Assembly (NCBI RefSeq): GCF_001984575.1
Contig: NZ_LZNS01000001.1
Coordinates: 1,477,132-1,541,131, forward strand
Direction of reading: 5' to 3'
DNA length: 64,000 nucleotides
DNA from: Streptomyces sp. MP131-18
GTDB lineage: Bacteria > Actinomycetota > Actinomycetes > Streptomycetales > Streptomycetaceae
Notes under the pieces: model-generated
Database searches by the model: none
Seen by the model: the letters and a program-made list of their open reading frames with translations, nothing else
Told to the model about the DNA's origin: nothing
Shown: positions 18,949 through 28,279 of the stretch, piece by piece
Layout of the letters: each line of letters begins with the position of its first letter
Position numbering within the stretch: position 1 is the stretch's first letter
Made by a program: the position numbers and the translations under genes

Positions 18949-20413
18949 CACCGGGACCCGTCACGTTCCACAGGTGGTGCAGGGCGTACGAACGCCACGG
19001 CCGCCACGCTCGCGCCGCGCCTGCCTCCGCGCCGACGATCCGCAGCCCGTGGCGCACCCCCGCGTCCCCCGGCAGGAAGACGTCCGGGTCGCCCAGGGCA
19101 CGCATCCGCACGTAGCCCGCGGTCCACGGCCCGATGCCGCGCAGCGCGAGGAGCGCCCGTTCGGCCTCGTCGCGGTCCGCGCCCGCGTCGAGGGAAACGG
19201 TGCCGTCGGCCAGCGCCGCGCACAGCGTGCGGATCGCCGCGCGCCGCGCCTCGGGCATGCCCAGCTCGCCCAGCGGCGCGCCGGCGAGCACGCCCGGCTC
19301 GGGGAAGACGTGCGTGAGCCCGCCGTCCGGTGAGGACAGCGGCTTGCCGTACGCCTCGACGAGCGTGCCGGCCAGCGTGCGGGCGGCGCCGACGCTGACC
19401 TGCTGGCCGAGGACCGCGCGCACGGCCAGCTCCTGGGGGTCGGCCGCCCCCGGCGCGCGCAGTCCCGGCCGGGCCGCGACCAGCGGGCCGAGGACCGGAT
19501 CGGCGCCGAGCCGTTCCGCGACGGCGAACGGGTCGGCGTCCAGATCGAACAGCCGCCGGAGCCGCTGCACCGCGGTCGTCAGGTCCCGGGTGTCGGTCAG
19601 GTGCAGCCGCGCCTCGATCCACCGGCCGCCGGGCGTGCAGGGCGGCTCGGCCACCTCGGCCACGCCGGTGCCGTGCGGCAGGGCGAGTGACCGGCGGTAG
19701 ACCCTGGTGCCGGGGGCGCCGGTCATCTCCTCGATGCCGGCGATCGCGCGGCGCTGGAGGAAGTCGAAGACCTGCGGCGCGTCGTAGGGCCCGCGGTGGG
19801 CGAGCCGCAGCGGGACACCGCTGCCGGGCGCGGGCGGCCCGGCCCGGCGCGCCGCGCCGCGGGCCCGCGCCCGCAGCTCGCTCGGCGTGCAGTCGTAAAC
19901 GGCGCGGACCGTGTCGTTGAACTGGCGCACGCTGGAGAACCCGGCCGCGAACCCGACGGCGGTGACGGAAAGGCCGGTCGTCTGGAGCAGCAGCCGCGCG
20001 GTGTGCGCGCGCTGCGCCCTGGCGAGCGCGATCGGGCCCGCGCCCAGTTCGGCCGTGAGCAGCCGCTGCACCTGCCTCGCGCTGTACCCGAGCCGCCGGG
20101 CGAGACCGTCGACGCCCTCCCGGTCCACGACGCCGTCCGCGATCATGCGCATCGCGCGGCCGGTCGCGTCCGCCCTGACGTTCCACTCCGTGGAGCCGGG
20201 CACCGCGTCGGGGCGGCACCTGCGGCAGGCCCGGAAGCCCGCCGCCTGGGCGGCGGCGGCCGAGGGGTGGAAGCGGACGTTCTCCCGCCTGGGCGTCGTC
20301 GCCGGGCAGCTCGGCCGGCAGTAGATGCCGGTGGTCAGCACGGCCGTGAAGAACACCCCGTCGAAGCGCTCGTCACGGCCGCGCACCGCCTCGTACCTGC
20401 TGTCGTCGTCCAT
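18944..20413 (-). CDS. Ada-AlkA fusion: methylation-responsive regulator and 3-methyladenine glycosylase
   Basis: A 489-residue fusion. Residues 1-75 are the Ada N-terminal zinc domain with Cys32, Cys36, Cys63 and Cys66, which accepts methyl groups from phosphotriesters. Residues 80-185 are an AraC-type DNA-binding domain (LARRLGYSARQVQRLL, VGFAAGFSSVRQFNDTVR). The rest is AlkA: an N-terminal beta domain, LAVRAVLGQQVSVGAARTLA, the helix-hairpin-helix ALRGIGPWTAGYV, and FLPGDAGVRHG with the likely catalytic Asp. It would sense alkylation damage, activate transcription and excise methylated bases. The ATG after GGGGGAC is preferred over the adjacent GTG. Confidence 0.92.
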   Translation of the reverse strand: MDDDSRYEAVRGRDERFDGVFFTAVLTTGIYCRPSCPATTPRRENVRFHPSAAAAQAAGFRACRRCRPDAVPGSTEWNVRADATGRAMRMIADGVVDREGVDGLARRLGYSARQVQRLLTAELGAGPIALARAQRAHTARLLLQTTGLSVTAVGFAAGFSSVRQFNDTVRAVYDCTPSELRARARGAARRAGPPAPGSGVPLRLAHRGPYDAPQVFDFLQRRAIAGIEEMTGAPGTRVYRRSLALPHGTGVAEVAEPPCTPGGRWIEARLHLTDTRDLTTAVQRLRRLFDLDADPFAVAERLGADPVLGPLVAARPGLRAPGAADPQELAVRAVLGQQVSVGAARTLAGTLVEAYGKPLSSPDGGLTHVFPEPGVLAGAPLGELGMPEARRAAIRTLCAALADGTVSLDAGADRDEAERALLALRGIGPWTAGYVRMRALGDPDVFLPGDAGVRHGLRIVGAEAGAARAWRPWRSYALHHLWNVTGPGA

Positions 20414-20523
20414 CACGTCCCCCAGTGTGCCGGGCCGCGACGACGTTCACTCGCGGGAATCGGACATGGACGTGGGTGGGCGATGAGGGTGGGCGACGGG
20501 AGTGGGGGCGGGACCCGGGCTAC

Positions 20524-20991
20524 CTACCGCGCGGCGAGGCGGGCCGGGAAGCCGCCGGTCGCGACGGGGCCCCAGCGCAGCGGCGTGACCCGGATCAGCG
20601 ACTTGCCCTGCCGCGTCATCGCGGCCCGGTACTCGTCCCAGTCCGGGTGCTCACCCGCGATGTTGCGGTAGTACTCGACCAGCGGCTCCACGGCCTGGGG
20701 CACGTCCAGCACCTCGGCGGTGCCGTCGATCTGCACCCAGGGGCCGTCCCAGTCGTCGGACAGGACGAGCAGGCTGACCTCGGGGTCGCGCCTGGCGTTG
20801 CGCGTCTTGGCGCGCTCGGGGTAGGTCGAGACGACGATGCGCCCGGCATCGTCCACCCCGCACGTGAGCGGCGACCCCTGCGGGGAGCCGTCCGCGCGCC
20901 GGGTGAGCAGGATCGCCCGGTGGCGGGGGCGCACGAAGTCGAGCAGCTGCGCGAGGGTCACGCTGGTGTTCGTCGCAATCGAAGGGCTCAT
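20524..20991 (-). CDS. PPOX-class F420/FMN-dependent split-barrel protein
   Basis: A 155-residue protein of the pyridoxamine-5'-phosphate-oxidase-like split-barrel fold. RAILLTRRADGSPQGSPLTC, IVVSTYPERAKTRNARRDPE and VQIDGTAEVLD are standard for the actinobacterial PPOX group that uses F420 or flavin. The family reduces small molecules or binds cofactor; the substrate is unknown. The ATG has a weak ribosome binding site. It is separated by 53 bases from cebR on the same strand but shows no functional link to it. Confidence 0.8.
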   Translation of the reverse strand: MSPSIATNTSVTLAQLLDFVRPRHRAILLTRRADGSPQGSPLTCGVDDAGRIVVSTYPERAKTRNARRDPEVSLLVLSDDWDGPWVQIDGTAEVLDVPQAVEPLVEYYRNIAGEHPDWDEYRAAMTRQGKSLIRVTPLRWGPVATGGFPARLAAR

Positions 20992-21044
20992 GGCGCAGCA
21001 CCCTACGCCCGGACCCGGGAAGCCTGCGGGCGCGCCCCGCGATC

Positions 21045-22094
21045 TCAGCTGGAGGCCCGGACGATCAGCGAGGTGGGCAGCACCACGGGGAAGCGGGCGC
21101 TGCCGCCGCAAGCGATCTCCTGGAACAGCAACTCGGTGATGGTGCGGCCGATCTCCTCGACCTGCTGGCGCACGCTGGTCAGGGACGGCTCGGTGTGCCG
21201 GGCGACGATCGAATCGTCGAAGCCCACCAGCGCCACGTCGTCCGGCACTTGCCGTCCGGCGCGGCGCAGCTCGGCCAGCGCGCCCGCCGCCATCACGTCC
21301 GAAGCGGCGAAGACCGCGTCCAGACGAGGATGGCGCTCCAGCAGGGCACGCATGGCCAACCGGCCCCCCTCCTCGGTGAAGTCCCCCGGTGCCACGAGGG
21401 ATTCGTCTGCCGGGGCCCCCGCCCCGACCAGCGCCTCCCGCCAGCCCCGCAGCCGACTGCTGCCGACGTCCATGTCCAACGGGCCGGTGATCGTGGCGAT
21501 TTCCGAGCGCCCGCGGGCCAGGAGGTGGCGCACGGCCTCGGCGGAACCGCCCACGTTGTCGGAGTGGACGTGGGGCAGCGGCTCCTCGGCAGAACGTCGT
21601 CCGGCCAGCACCGTGGGCAGGCCGAGCTCCTCCAGCAGGCCGGGCAGCGGGTCGTCGCGATGCACCGAGACCAGCAGGACGCCATCCACCCGGCCGGCCG
21701 TCAGGAACTCCTGGAGGCGGTCCAGCTCGCGCTGGTCGCGCACCAGTATCAACAGCAGTTGCAGCTGTGTGCCCGCCAGCGCCTCGCTGACGCCCCGGAT
21801 CACGGCGGAGAAGTACGGCTCGGAGCCGAGTCGGCTCTCGGACTCGGGGATCACCAGGGCGATCGAATCCGTTCTGCTGGTGACGAGGCTGCGGGCCACC
21901 GAACTCGGCACGAAGTTGAGCTCGGCGATGGCCGTCAGCACCGCGGTCCTCGCCTCATCGCTGACCAGCGGAGATCCGTTCAGCACCCGCGAGACGGTGG
22001 TCCGTCCCACGCCGGCGCGCGCGGCCACCGTCTTGATGGTGGGGCGCCGGCCGCCGCCGGCGGCCGGCTGTCCCCGCTCCTGACGCGGTGTCAC
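21045..22094 (-). CDS. cebR: LacI family cellobiose-responsive repressor CebR
   Basis: About 349 residues. The LacI helix-turn-helix (PTIKTVAARAGVGRTTVSRV LNG) is at the N-terminus, followed by a periplasmic-binding-like sensor domain. It is divergent from cebEFG-bglC, the standard arrangement of the Streptomyces cellobiose repressor. Two CebR-type palindromes lie in the divergent promoter region. The start is uncertain: GTG at 22094 lies after AGGAGAG at long spacing, TTG one codon earlier is possible, and an ATG at 22121 has no ribosome binding site. Cello-oligosaccharides should release it from DNA. Confidence 0.88.
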   Translation of the reverse strand: MTPRQERGQPAAGGGRRPTIKTVAARAGVGRTTVSRVLNGSPLVSDEARTAVLTAIAELNFVPSSVARSLVTSRTDSIALVIPESESRLGSEPYFSAVIRGVSEALAGTQLQLLLILVRDQRELDRLQEFLTAGRVDGVLLVSVHRDDPLPGLLEELGLPTVLAGRRSAEEPLPHVHSDNVGGSAEAVRHLLARGRSEIATITGPLDMDVGSSRLRGWREALVGAGAPADESLVAPGDFTEEGGRLAMRALLERHPRLDAVFAASDVMAAGALAELRRAGRQVPDDVALVGFDDSIVARHTEPSLTSVRQQVEEIGRTITELLFQEIACGGSARFPVVLPTSLIVRASS

Positions 22095-22182
22095 CAATGG
22101 GCCAACTCTCCTCTCAAACATCGCGTTTCAGTCCGTGTCCTTGACACCGTCATCCTTCGGGCGACAGTCTTCCACAGCCCGG

Positions 22183-22196
22183 TGGGATCGTTCCCA
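22183..22196. promoter_or_regulatory. CebR-type operator 1
   Basis: TGGGATCGTTCCCA is a near-perfect 14-bp palindrome of the CebR class (canonical TGGGAGCGCTCCCA, changed at the inner positions). It lies between cebR and cebE, 21 bp centre to centre from the second box, so both sit on the same DNA face. Confidence 0.8.
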
Positions 22197-22203
22197 CTTC
22201 GTT

Positions 22204-22217
22204 TGGGATCGATCCCA
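22204..22217. promoter_or_regulatory. CebR-type operator 2
   Basis: TGGGATCGATCCCA is a perfect palindrome, extendable to TTGGGATCGATCCCAA. It lies 49 bases before the cebE start. Compared with the canonical CebR box it has T/A instead of G/C at positions 6 and 9, as does the left half of operator 1. Confidence 0.85.
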
Positions 22218-22266
22218 ACGGGCTTTCCGCTCTCATGCGACAAAGCTGCCGCAAGGAGATGTTTTC

Positions 22267-23628
22267 ATGCCTGATGACACCCCCCGTCGCCTCCGTCCGC
22301 ATGGCTCAACCATTTCGCCGACTCCATCCCGTTCCCCTCGCATGTCCCGCTCCCGACGACTGACCGTCGCCTCGGCCGTGACCGCACTCGCGCTGGTCGC
22401 GGGATGCGGGGGCGGCGAGAGCGACGCACGCGGCGAGGACGGGTCCGTCACGATCACCATGGGCCTGTTCGGGGTCATGGGGTACGCGGAGACCGACCTC
22501 CTGGACCGCTACATGGCGGAGAACCCGAATGTCACCATCGAGGCGGAGGTCGCCGGTGACGAGCAGACCTACTACACGGCGCTCCAGACCCACCTGGCGG
22601 GCGGCAGCGGCCTGAAGGACATTCAGGGCATCGAGATCGGCCGCGCCCAGGAGATGGTGGAGACCCAGGCGGACAAGTTCGCCGACTTCGCGGGCATGGC
22701 GGGCACCGATCACTTCCTGCCCTGGAAGCAGCCCCAGGTGACCACGGACGACGGCCGGATGATCGGCCTCGGCACGGATACCGGCCCCATGGCGATCTGC
22801 TATCGCAAGGACATGTTCGAGCAGGCCGGGCTGCCGACCGAACGCGAGGACGTCGCGGCGCTGTGGGCCGATGACTGGTCGCAGTACGTCGAGGTCGGCG
22901 AGCAGTTCATGGCCGACTCGGCGGACGGCGAGCTGTCGTACATGGACAGCTCCACGGGCCTGTTCAACGGCATGGTCTACGGCCACTCCGAGCAGTTCTA
23001 CAACGCGGACGGCGACCTGATCCACGACGAGAACCCGGCCGTCGCCGACGCGTGGGACCTGGCCACCGAGGCGGCCGAATCGGGGATGACCGCGGCACTG
23101 CGGCAGTTCCAGCCCGGCTGGGACCCGGGCCTGGCCAACAGCACGTTCGCCACCACCGTCTGCCCGGCCTGGATGCTGGCCCACATCCAGGAGAAGGCCG
23201 GTCCGGACAACGCCGGGCTGTGGGACGTCACGCCGGCTCCGCAGGGCGCGAACTGGGGCGGCTCGTTCCTCGGCGTCATGGAGGACAGCCCGGTCCGGGA
23301 CGAGGCCATGGAACTCGTCGCCTGGCTGACCGCGCCGGAACAGCAGATCTACCTCTTCGAGGAGCTGGGCATCTTCCCGTCCTCCCAGGAGGCCATCGAA
23401 TCCGAGGCGGTGCGGAGCGGTACCTCGGAGTACTTCGACGGCGCGCCGGTGGGCGAGATCTTCGGCGCGGCGGCTCAGGAGATCCCTGCGGAGCAGGTGC
23501 TCGGCCGCCGGGACGGCACCATCAAGGACGCCTTCTCCCAGGGGCTTCAGCAGGTCGAGTCGCAGGGCGAGGACCCGGACGCGGCGTGGGACTCCGTCGA
23601 CGAGAACATCCAGCGGGTCGCCGGCTGA
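22267..23628 (+). CDS. cebE: Cellobiose/cellotriose ABC transporter substrate-binding lipoprotein
   Basis: A 453-residue family 1 extracellular solute-binding protein. The ATG follows AAGGAG at 8 bases. A long basic N-region leads to the hydrophobic segment LTVASAVTALALVAGC, whose LVAGC is the lipobox; the mature protein is a lipid-anchored binding protein. TYYTALQTHLAGGSGLKDIQ and the PAWMLAHIQ region are typical of cellobiose/xylobiose-binding members. It is the first gene of the operon, under two CebR boxes. The substrate is inferred from the cebR/bglC context. Confidence 0.88.
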   Translation: MPDDTPRRLRPHGSTISPTPSRSPRMSRSRRLTVASAVTALALVAGCGGGESDARGEDGSVTITMGLFGVMGYAETDLLDRYMAENPNVTIEAEVAGDEQTYYTALQTHLAGGSGLKDIQGIEIGRAQEMVETQADKFADFAGMAGTDHFLPWKQPQVTTDDGRMIGLGTDTGPMAICYRKDMFEQAGLPTEREDVAALWADDWSQYVEVGEQFMADSADGELSYMDSSTGLFNGMVYGHSEQFYNADGDLIHDENPAVADAWDLATEAAESGMTAALRQFQPGWDPGLANSTFATTVCPAWMLAHIQEKAGPDNAGLWDVTPAPQGANWGGSFLGVMEDSPVRDEAMELVAWLTAPEQQIYLFEELGIFPSSQEAIESEAVRSGTSEYFDGAPVGEIFGAAAQEIPAEQVLGRRDGTIKDAFSQGLQQVESQGEDPDAAWDSVDENIQRVAG

Positions 23629-23655
23629 CCCGCGCGCCCCGCGCCCGGCACGCCG

Positions 23656-23694
23656 TCCCGACGGCCGCTTCCCACCGGGTCGCGGTCGTCGGGA
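23656..23694 (+). terminator. Intercistronic hairpin between cebE and cebF
   Basis: Arms TCCCGACGGCCGC (23656-23668) and GCGGTCGTCGGGA (23682-23694) pair at 12 of 13 positions with a 13-base loop. Lying in the 187-base gap after the binding-protein gene, it probably stabilises cebE mRNA or partly terminates, giving more binding protein than permease. Confidence 0.6.
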
Positions 23695-23815
23695 ATCCCC
23701 CGGCACCACCCGTCAACAAGGTCCCGTGCCCCCGACCCCGGTCCCGTCGACTCCCCGGCCTGGCCTTCCCGTAACTCCGCCTCCACCGAGCGTCCCTCAC
23801 GGAAGGGAGCCCACC

Positions 23816-24847
23816 GTGGCCACCTCCAGTGCGCCCGCGCCCCCACCCACCCCCGCCCGGGACGGGCCGCGCCGCCGGCAGCCGCTGCGCAATCTGTTCC
23901 ACCGCCTCGACCTGCGGGCCGCGCCCTATACGTTCATCGCCCCGTTCTTCATCATCTTCGGCGCCTTCAGCCTCTACCCGCTGATCTACACCTCGTGGAT
24001 CTCGCTCCACCGCGTCGAGCTGTCCACGATGGACATGATGGAGTGGCAGGGCTTCGAGAACTACGTCAACCTCTGGCAGGACGACCGCTTCTGGAACGCC
24101 CTGACCAACACGTTCACCATCGGCGTCATCTCCACCGTCCCGCAGCTGCTGATGGCCCTGGGACTGGCGCACCTGCTGAACTACCGGCTGCGCGGCTCGG
24201 CTTTCTTCCGGGTCGCCGCGCTCGCTCCCTACGCCACCTCGGTCGGCGCCGCCGCCCTGGTCTTCACGATGCTCTTCGAACGCGACTTCGGCATGATCAA
24301 CTGGGCCCTCGGCCTGGTCGGCATCGAGAACGTCGACTGGGAGAACGAGAAGTGGCCCGCCCAGCTGGCCATCTCCACCATCGTGATCTGGCGCTGGACC
24401 GGCTACAACGCGCTGTTGTACCTCGCCGCGATGCAGGCCATCCCCAGGGACCGGTACGAGGCCGCCGCGATCGACGGCGCCTCCCGTTGGCAGCAGTTCA
24501 CCCGGGTCACGGTGCCCGGAATCCGCGCCACCATCGTCTTCACCATCGTGCTGTCCACCATCGGGGCCACCCAGATCTTCGGCGAGCCGCTGATCTTCGG
24601 GCAGGGCCCGAACGGCGTCACCGGCGGCGCCGACAATCAGTACCAGACCCTCGGCCTGCTGCTGTACGAGGAGGGCTGGCGCAACGGGCAGATGGGACGT
24701 GCCGCCACCGTCGCCTGGGCGATGTTCCTCATCCTCATCCTCGTCTTCGTCCTGCAACGCGTCCTGGCCGGCGCGCGGTCCCGGCGGGAGCCGGGGCGGC
24801 GGCGCGCGGCGGCGGGCGCGGCGAGCGCCGGGAGGCCGTCGCGATGA
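23816..24847 (+). CDS. cebF: Sugar ABC transporter permease CebF
   Basis: A 343-residue permease of the MalF/LacF type. The GTG start follows AGGGAG. Six transmembrane segments are visible, starting with YTFIAPFFIIFGAFSLYPLI, and the cytoplasmic EAA loop reads YEAAAIDGASRWQQFTRVTV. The tail is Arg/Ala rich. It forms the membrane pore with CebG. No ATPase gene is in the operon, as usual for this transporter, which uses a shared MsiK-type ATPase encoded elsewhere. Confidence 0.92.
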   Translation: MATSSAPAPPPTPARDGPRRRQPLRNLFHRLDLRAAPYTFIAPFFIIFGAFSLYPLIYTSWISLHRVELSTMDMMEWQGFENYVNLWQDDRFWNALTNTFTIGVISTVPQLLMALGLAHLLNYRLRGSAFFRVAALAPYATSVGAAALVFTMLFERDFGMINWALGLVGIENVDWENEKWPAQLAISTIVIWRWTGYNALLYLAAMQAIPRDRYEAAAIDGASRWQQFTRVTVPGIRATIVFTIVLSTIGATQIFGEPLIFGQGPNGVTGGADNQYQTLGLLLYEEGWRNGQMGRAATVAWAMFLILILVFVLQRVLAGARSRREPGRRRAAAGAASAGRPSR

Positions 24848-25788
24848 CCACCGAATCCGTCGAGCCCGTCCGGCAGGAACGGCGGCGCGGGCACACGCCG
24901 TTCACCCACTCCGCCACTCCCCCGCCCCCCGCCCGCAGGTCCCGGCGGTCGCTGCGTATGGGCGCCGGCCGCCAGCACCACGGCGGTCCTGTCGCCTACG
25001 TGCTGCTCGGCATCGTCGCGCTGATCTCCCTCTTCCCGCTCTACTGGACGATGGTGGCGGCCTCGACCGACAACACCCGCGTCACGCAGAGTCCGCCGCC
25101 GTTCCTCCCCGGTCCGAACCTGTTCCGCAACCTCCGGGCCGCCTGGGAGGACGCGGCCCTCGGACAGGCCATGACCAACAGCCTGATCGTGGCCGGCAGC
25201 ATCGCCGTGGCCACCGTGCTGTTCGCCACCCTGGCCGGCTTCGCCTTCGCCAAGCTGCGCTTCCGGGGCCGCAACATCCTGTTGATGCTCGTGATCGGCA
25301 CCATGATGGTGCCGCCGCAGCTCGGGGTCGTCCCGCTGTTCATGATGATGAGCGACCTCGGGTGGGGGCTCCGCCTTGAGTCCGTCATCTTCCCCACGCT
25401 GGTCAGCGCGGTCGGCGTGTTCTTCATGCGGCAGTATCTCGCCGAGGCCCTGCCGGACGAGTTGGTCGAGGCCGGCCGCATGGACGGGGCGCACTCGCTG
25501 CGGATCTTCTGGAGCATCGTGCTGCCCGTCGCCCGGCCCGCCATGGCCGTGCTCTTCATGATCACGTTCGTCCACGCGTGGAACGACTTCTTCTGGCCCT
25601 TCATCGCCCTGGACATGAGCAACCCCACCGTCCCCGTGGCCCTCACCCAGCTCAGCGCGGGCTACGTCCGCGACCAGTCGCTCATCATGGCCGGCGCCCT
25701 GCTCGGCACCCTCCCGCTGCTCGTCATGTTCGTCGTCTTCGGCCGCCAGATCGTCGGCGGCATCATGCAGGGCGCGGTCAAAGGCTGA
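24844..25788 (+). CDS. cebG: Sugar ABC transporter permease CebG
   Basis: A 314-residue MalG-type permease. After about 45 cytoplasmic residues rich in Arg and Pro, six transmembrane helices follow ([20 protein letters not shown] first). The EAA motif is [20 protein letters not shown]. The ATG overlaps the cebF stop by 4 nt, so the two permeases are co-translated in equal amounts. With CebE and CebF it imports cello-oligosaccharides. Confidence 0.92.
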   Translation: MTTESVEPVRQERRRGHTPFTHSATPPPPARRSRRSLRMGAGRQHHGGPVAYVLLGIVALISLFPLYWTMVAASTDNTRVTQSPPPFLPGPNLFRNLRAAWEDAALGQAMTNSLIVAGSIAVATVLFATLAGFAFAKLRFRGRNILLMLVIGTMMVPPQLGVVPLFMMMSDLGWGLRLESVIFPTLVSAVGVFFMRQYLAEALPDELVEAGRMDGAHSLRIFWSIVLPVARPAMAVLFMITFVHAWNDFFWPFIALDMSNPTVPVALTQLSAGYVRDQSLIMAGALLGTLPLLVMFVVFGRQIVGGIMQGAVKG

Positions 25789-25853
25789 CCGCGCCTCCGT
25801 CCTTCTCCCCTCCTTCCTTCTGCCCTCCACCGTCCCCGCCCGAAAGGACCCCC

Positions 25854-27311
25854 GTGGCCACCGCATTCGAATCCGCCGCCCCCGCGACACCGGGCGGGCG
25901 CGTCTTCCCTCCCGGCTTCCTGTGGGGAACCGCGACCGCGGCCTATCAGATCGAGGGCGCCGCGGCGGAGGACGGGCGGACGCCGTCCATCTGGGACACG
26001 TACTCCCGCACCCCGGGCAAGGTGCACAACGGGGACACCGGCGACGTTGCCACCGACCACTACCACCGCTGGCGGGAGGACATCGCGATCATGGCCGACC
26101 TCGGGGTCGGCGCGTACCGCTTCTCGCTGTCCTGGTCCCGGCTCCAGCCCGGCGGCCGGGGCTCCGCCACCGGAGCCGGCCTGGACTTCTACCGCCGGCT
26201 CGCCGACGCGCTGCTGGAGAAGGGCATCACGCCGGTGGCGACTCTTTACCACTGGGACCTGCCGCAGGAACTGGAGGACGCCGGCGGCTGGCCGGAGCGG
26301 GAGACCGCGGCGCGGTTCGCCGACTACGCGACTCTGGCCGCCCGCGCCCTGGGCGACCGCGTCGGCACCTGGATCACCCTCAACGAGCCCTGGTGCAGCG
26401 CCTTCCTCGGCTACGGCTCCGGCGTGCACGCGCCCGGCCGCACCGACCCGGTCGACGCGCTGCGTGCCGCGCACCACCTCAATCTGGGCCACGGCCTGGC
26501 GACCCAGGCGCTGCGCGCCGAACTCCCCGCCGGATCACGGGTGTCGGTCACGCTCAACTTCCACCACACGCGGGCGCTGACCGACAGCCCGGCCGACCGT
26601 GACGCCGCCCGGCGCATCGACGGCCTGGCCAACCGGCTGTTCACCGGGCCGCTGCTGCACGGCTCCTACCCGGCGGACACGCTCGCCGACACGGCACCGC
26701 TCACCGACTGGTCGTTCGTGCGCGACGGCGACGCCGCCGCCATCCACCAGCCGCTGGACTTTCTCGGCGTCAATTACTACACGCCGACCCTTGTCGCCGC
26801 CTCCGGCACCGCCGCCCCGCAGGGCGCCGACGGGCACCGGCCGAGCACGCACAGTGCCTGGCCGGGCGCCGAGGACGTCGCCTTCCACCGGGCGCCGGGA
26901 CCGACCACCGCGATGGGCTGGGCGGTCGACCCGAGTGGACTGTACGACCTCCTGCTGCGGCTGCGGCAGGACCTGCCCCGCCTGCCTCTGATGATCACGG
27001 AGAACGGCGCGGCGTTCGACGACTACGCGGGCCCGGACGGCGCGGTCCACGACCCGGATCGCATCGCCTACCTGCACGGCCACCTCGCCGCCGTACACGC
27101 GGCGGTCGAGGCCGGGGTAGACGTCCGCGGTTATTTTCTGTGGTCACTGCTGGACAACTTCGAATGGGGCTACGGCTACAGCAAGCGCTTCGGCGCCGTC
27201 CACGTCGACTACCCGACCGGACGCCGCACGCCCAAGTCCAGCGCCCACTGGTACGCCCGGATCGCCCGCACCGGCACCCTGCCCCCGGAGGACACCTCGG
27301 GCACCGCCTGA
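25854..27311 (+). CDS. bglC: GH1 beta-glucosidase BglC
   Basis: A 485-residue family 1 glycoside hydrolase without signal peptide, so intracellular. [19 protein letters not shown] is the GH1 start signature; TLNEPW (residues 175-180) supplies acid/base Glu178 and ITENG (381-385) nucleophile Glu383. NYYTP and [17 protein letters not shown] complete the glucose-binding site. It hydrolyses imported cellobiose to glucose and ends the ceb operon, 65 bases after cebG. The GTG start follows AAAGGA. In Streptomyces this enzyme also clears the CebR inducer, closing a feedback loop. Confidence 0.94.
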   Translation: MATAFESAAPATPGGRVFPPGFLWGTATAAYQIEGAAAEDGRTPSIWDTYSRTPGKVHNGDTGDVATDHYHRWREDIAIMADLGVGAYRFSLSWSRLQPGGRGSATGAGLDFYRRLADALLEKGITPVATLYHWDLPQELEDAGGWPERETAARFADYATLAARALGDRVGTWITLNEPWCSAFLGYGSGVHAPGRTDPVDALRAAHHLNLGHGLATQALRAELPAGSRVSVTLNFHHTRALTDSPADRDAARRIDGLANRLFTGPLLHGSYPADTLADTAPLTDWSFVRDGDAAAIHQPLDFLGVNYYTPTLVAASGTAAPQGADGHRPSTHSAWPGAEDVAFHRAPGPTTAMGWAVDPSGLYDLLLRLRQDLPRLPLMITENGAAFDDYAGPDGAVHDPDRIAYLHGHLAAVHAAVEAGVDVRGYFLWSLLDNFEWGYGYSKRFGAVHVDYPTGRRTPKSSAHWYARIARTGTLPPEDTSGTA

Positions 27312-27419
27312 CCTGTGCTGGCTGAGCGACTCCGGACTTGTCCGCCCGGCGGTGGCCAAGGCCCGCCGTCCCGGGCTGCCGCTCCGAGGCCGGGGAAAGC
27401 CCGGCCGGGCGAACCGTCG

Positions 27420-27653
27420 CCGAAGTCGGTCCGCCGGCTCATCGAGTCCGTCAACGACACGCTCAAGGGACAGCTCGGGCTGGGGCAGCACGGCGGGCGG
27501 GCATACGAAGGCGTCGCTGTCCGCGTCGCCCAGCGCGTCCTGGTGATGGCCGCCGCCATCCGGCACGACCACCACACCGGCACACCCATCGCCAGGTCGC
27601 TGACCGCCTTCGATCACCGATCACATCGGACTTACTCGTCTGCTAGACGTTGA
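27420..27653 (+). pseudogene. C-terminal remnant of a DDE transposase
   Basis: The frame encodes PKSVRRLIESVNDTLKGQL and, further on, RVAQRVLVMAAAIRHDHHTG with SLTAFDH near the end. This is the C-terminal end of a Streptomyces IS4/IS5-type DDE transposase. The Arg-x3-Glu-x6-Lys spacing holds the last catalytic Glu. The rest of the transposase, including the two Asp residues, and any inverted repeats are missing. It lies downstream of bglC and runs into the 3' end of convergent terD by 11 bases. It is inactive. Confidence 0.75.
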
Positions 27654-28218
27654 CGCCGTAGTCGGTGGCGATGCCGGCGAGACCGGAGGCGTAGCCCTGG
27701 CCGACGGCGCGGAACTTCCAGTCGCCGCCGTGCCGGTACAGCTCGCCGAAGATCATCGCGGTCTCGGTCGCGGCGTCCTCGCTGAGGTCGTAGCGGGCCA
27801 GCTCCGCGCCGCCGTCCTGGTTGACGACGCGGATGAACGCGTTGCTGACCTGGCCGAAGCTCTGGCCGCGGTTGGCCGCGTCGTGGATCGACACGGGGAA
27901 GACGATGGTCTGGATCTCGGCGGGCACCGCCGCCAGGTTCACCTTGATCACCTCGTCGTCGCCCTCGCCCTCACCGGTGAGATTGTCCCCGGTGTGCTCC
28001 ACGGAACCGTCCGGGCTGGTGAGGTTGTTGTAGAAGACGAAGTGCTGGTCGGAGACGACCTTGCCGGCGCCGGTGCACAGCAGGGCGCTGGCGTCCAGGT
28101 CGTAGTCGGCACCGGTCGTCGTCCGCACGTCCCAGCCGAGGCCCACCAGGACGGCGGTGAGCCCGGGGGCTTCCTTGGTGAGCGAGACGTTGCCGCCCTT
28201 GGACAGGCTTACGCCCAT
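27643..28218 (-). CDS. terD: TerD family tellurium/stress-resistance protein
   Basis: A 191-residue TerD protein with the canonical start [20 protein letters not shown] and conserved calcium-site motifs, including [14 protein letters not shown] and the [12 protein letters not shown] loop. Streptomyces carry several TerD copies; they are cytosolic or membrane-associated calcium-binding proteins linked to stress, development and ion homeostasis, with tellurite resistance as the historical phenotype. The ATG follows AAGGAGGAGATC, a strong ribosome binding site. The dyad upstream is shared with the terB-type gene at 30869. Confidence 0.95.
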   Translation of the reverse strand: MGVSLSKGGNVSLTKEAPGLTAVLVGLGWDVRTTTGADYDLDASALLCTGAGKVVSDQHFVFYNNLTSPDGSVEHTGDNLTGEGEGDDEVIKVNLAAVPAEIQTIVFPVSIHDAANRGQSFGQVSNAFIRVVNQDGGAELARYDLSEDAATETAMIFGELYRHGGDWKFRAVGQGYASGLAGIATDYGVNV

Positions 28219-28247
28219 GATCTCCTCCTTCTGTGGCGCGGCGTGAA

Positions 28248-28264
28248 TTTACAACACTGTAGAA
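28248..28264. promoter_or_regulatory. Dyad upstream of terD, related to the terB dyad
   Basis: TTTACAACACTGTAGAA has arms with 7-4-7 geometry when read with the preceding A (ATTTACA, four bases, TGTAGAA). The right arm is identical to that of the terB dyad. It lies about 30 bases upstream of the terD start and close to the end of the upstream CNNM gene. Confidence 0.5.
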
Positions 28265-28279
28265 GATGGCGGAACCGGA

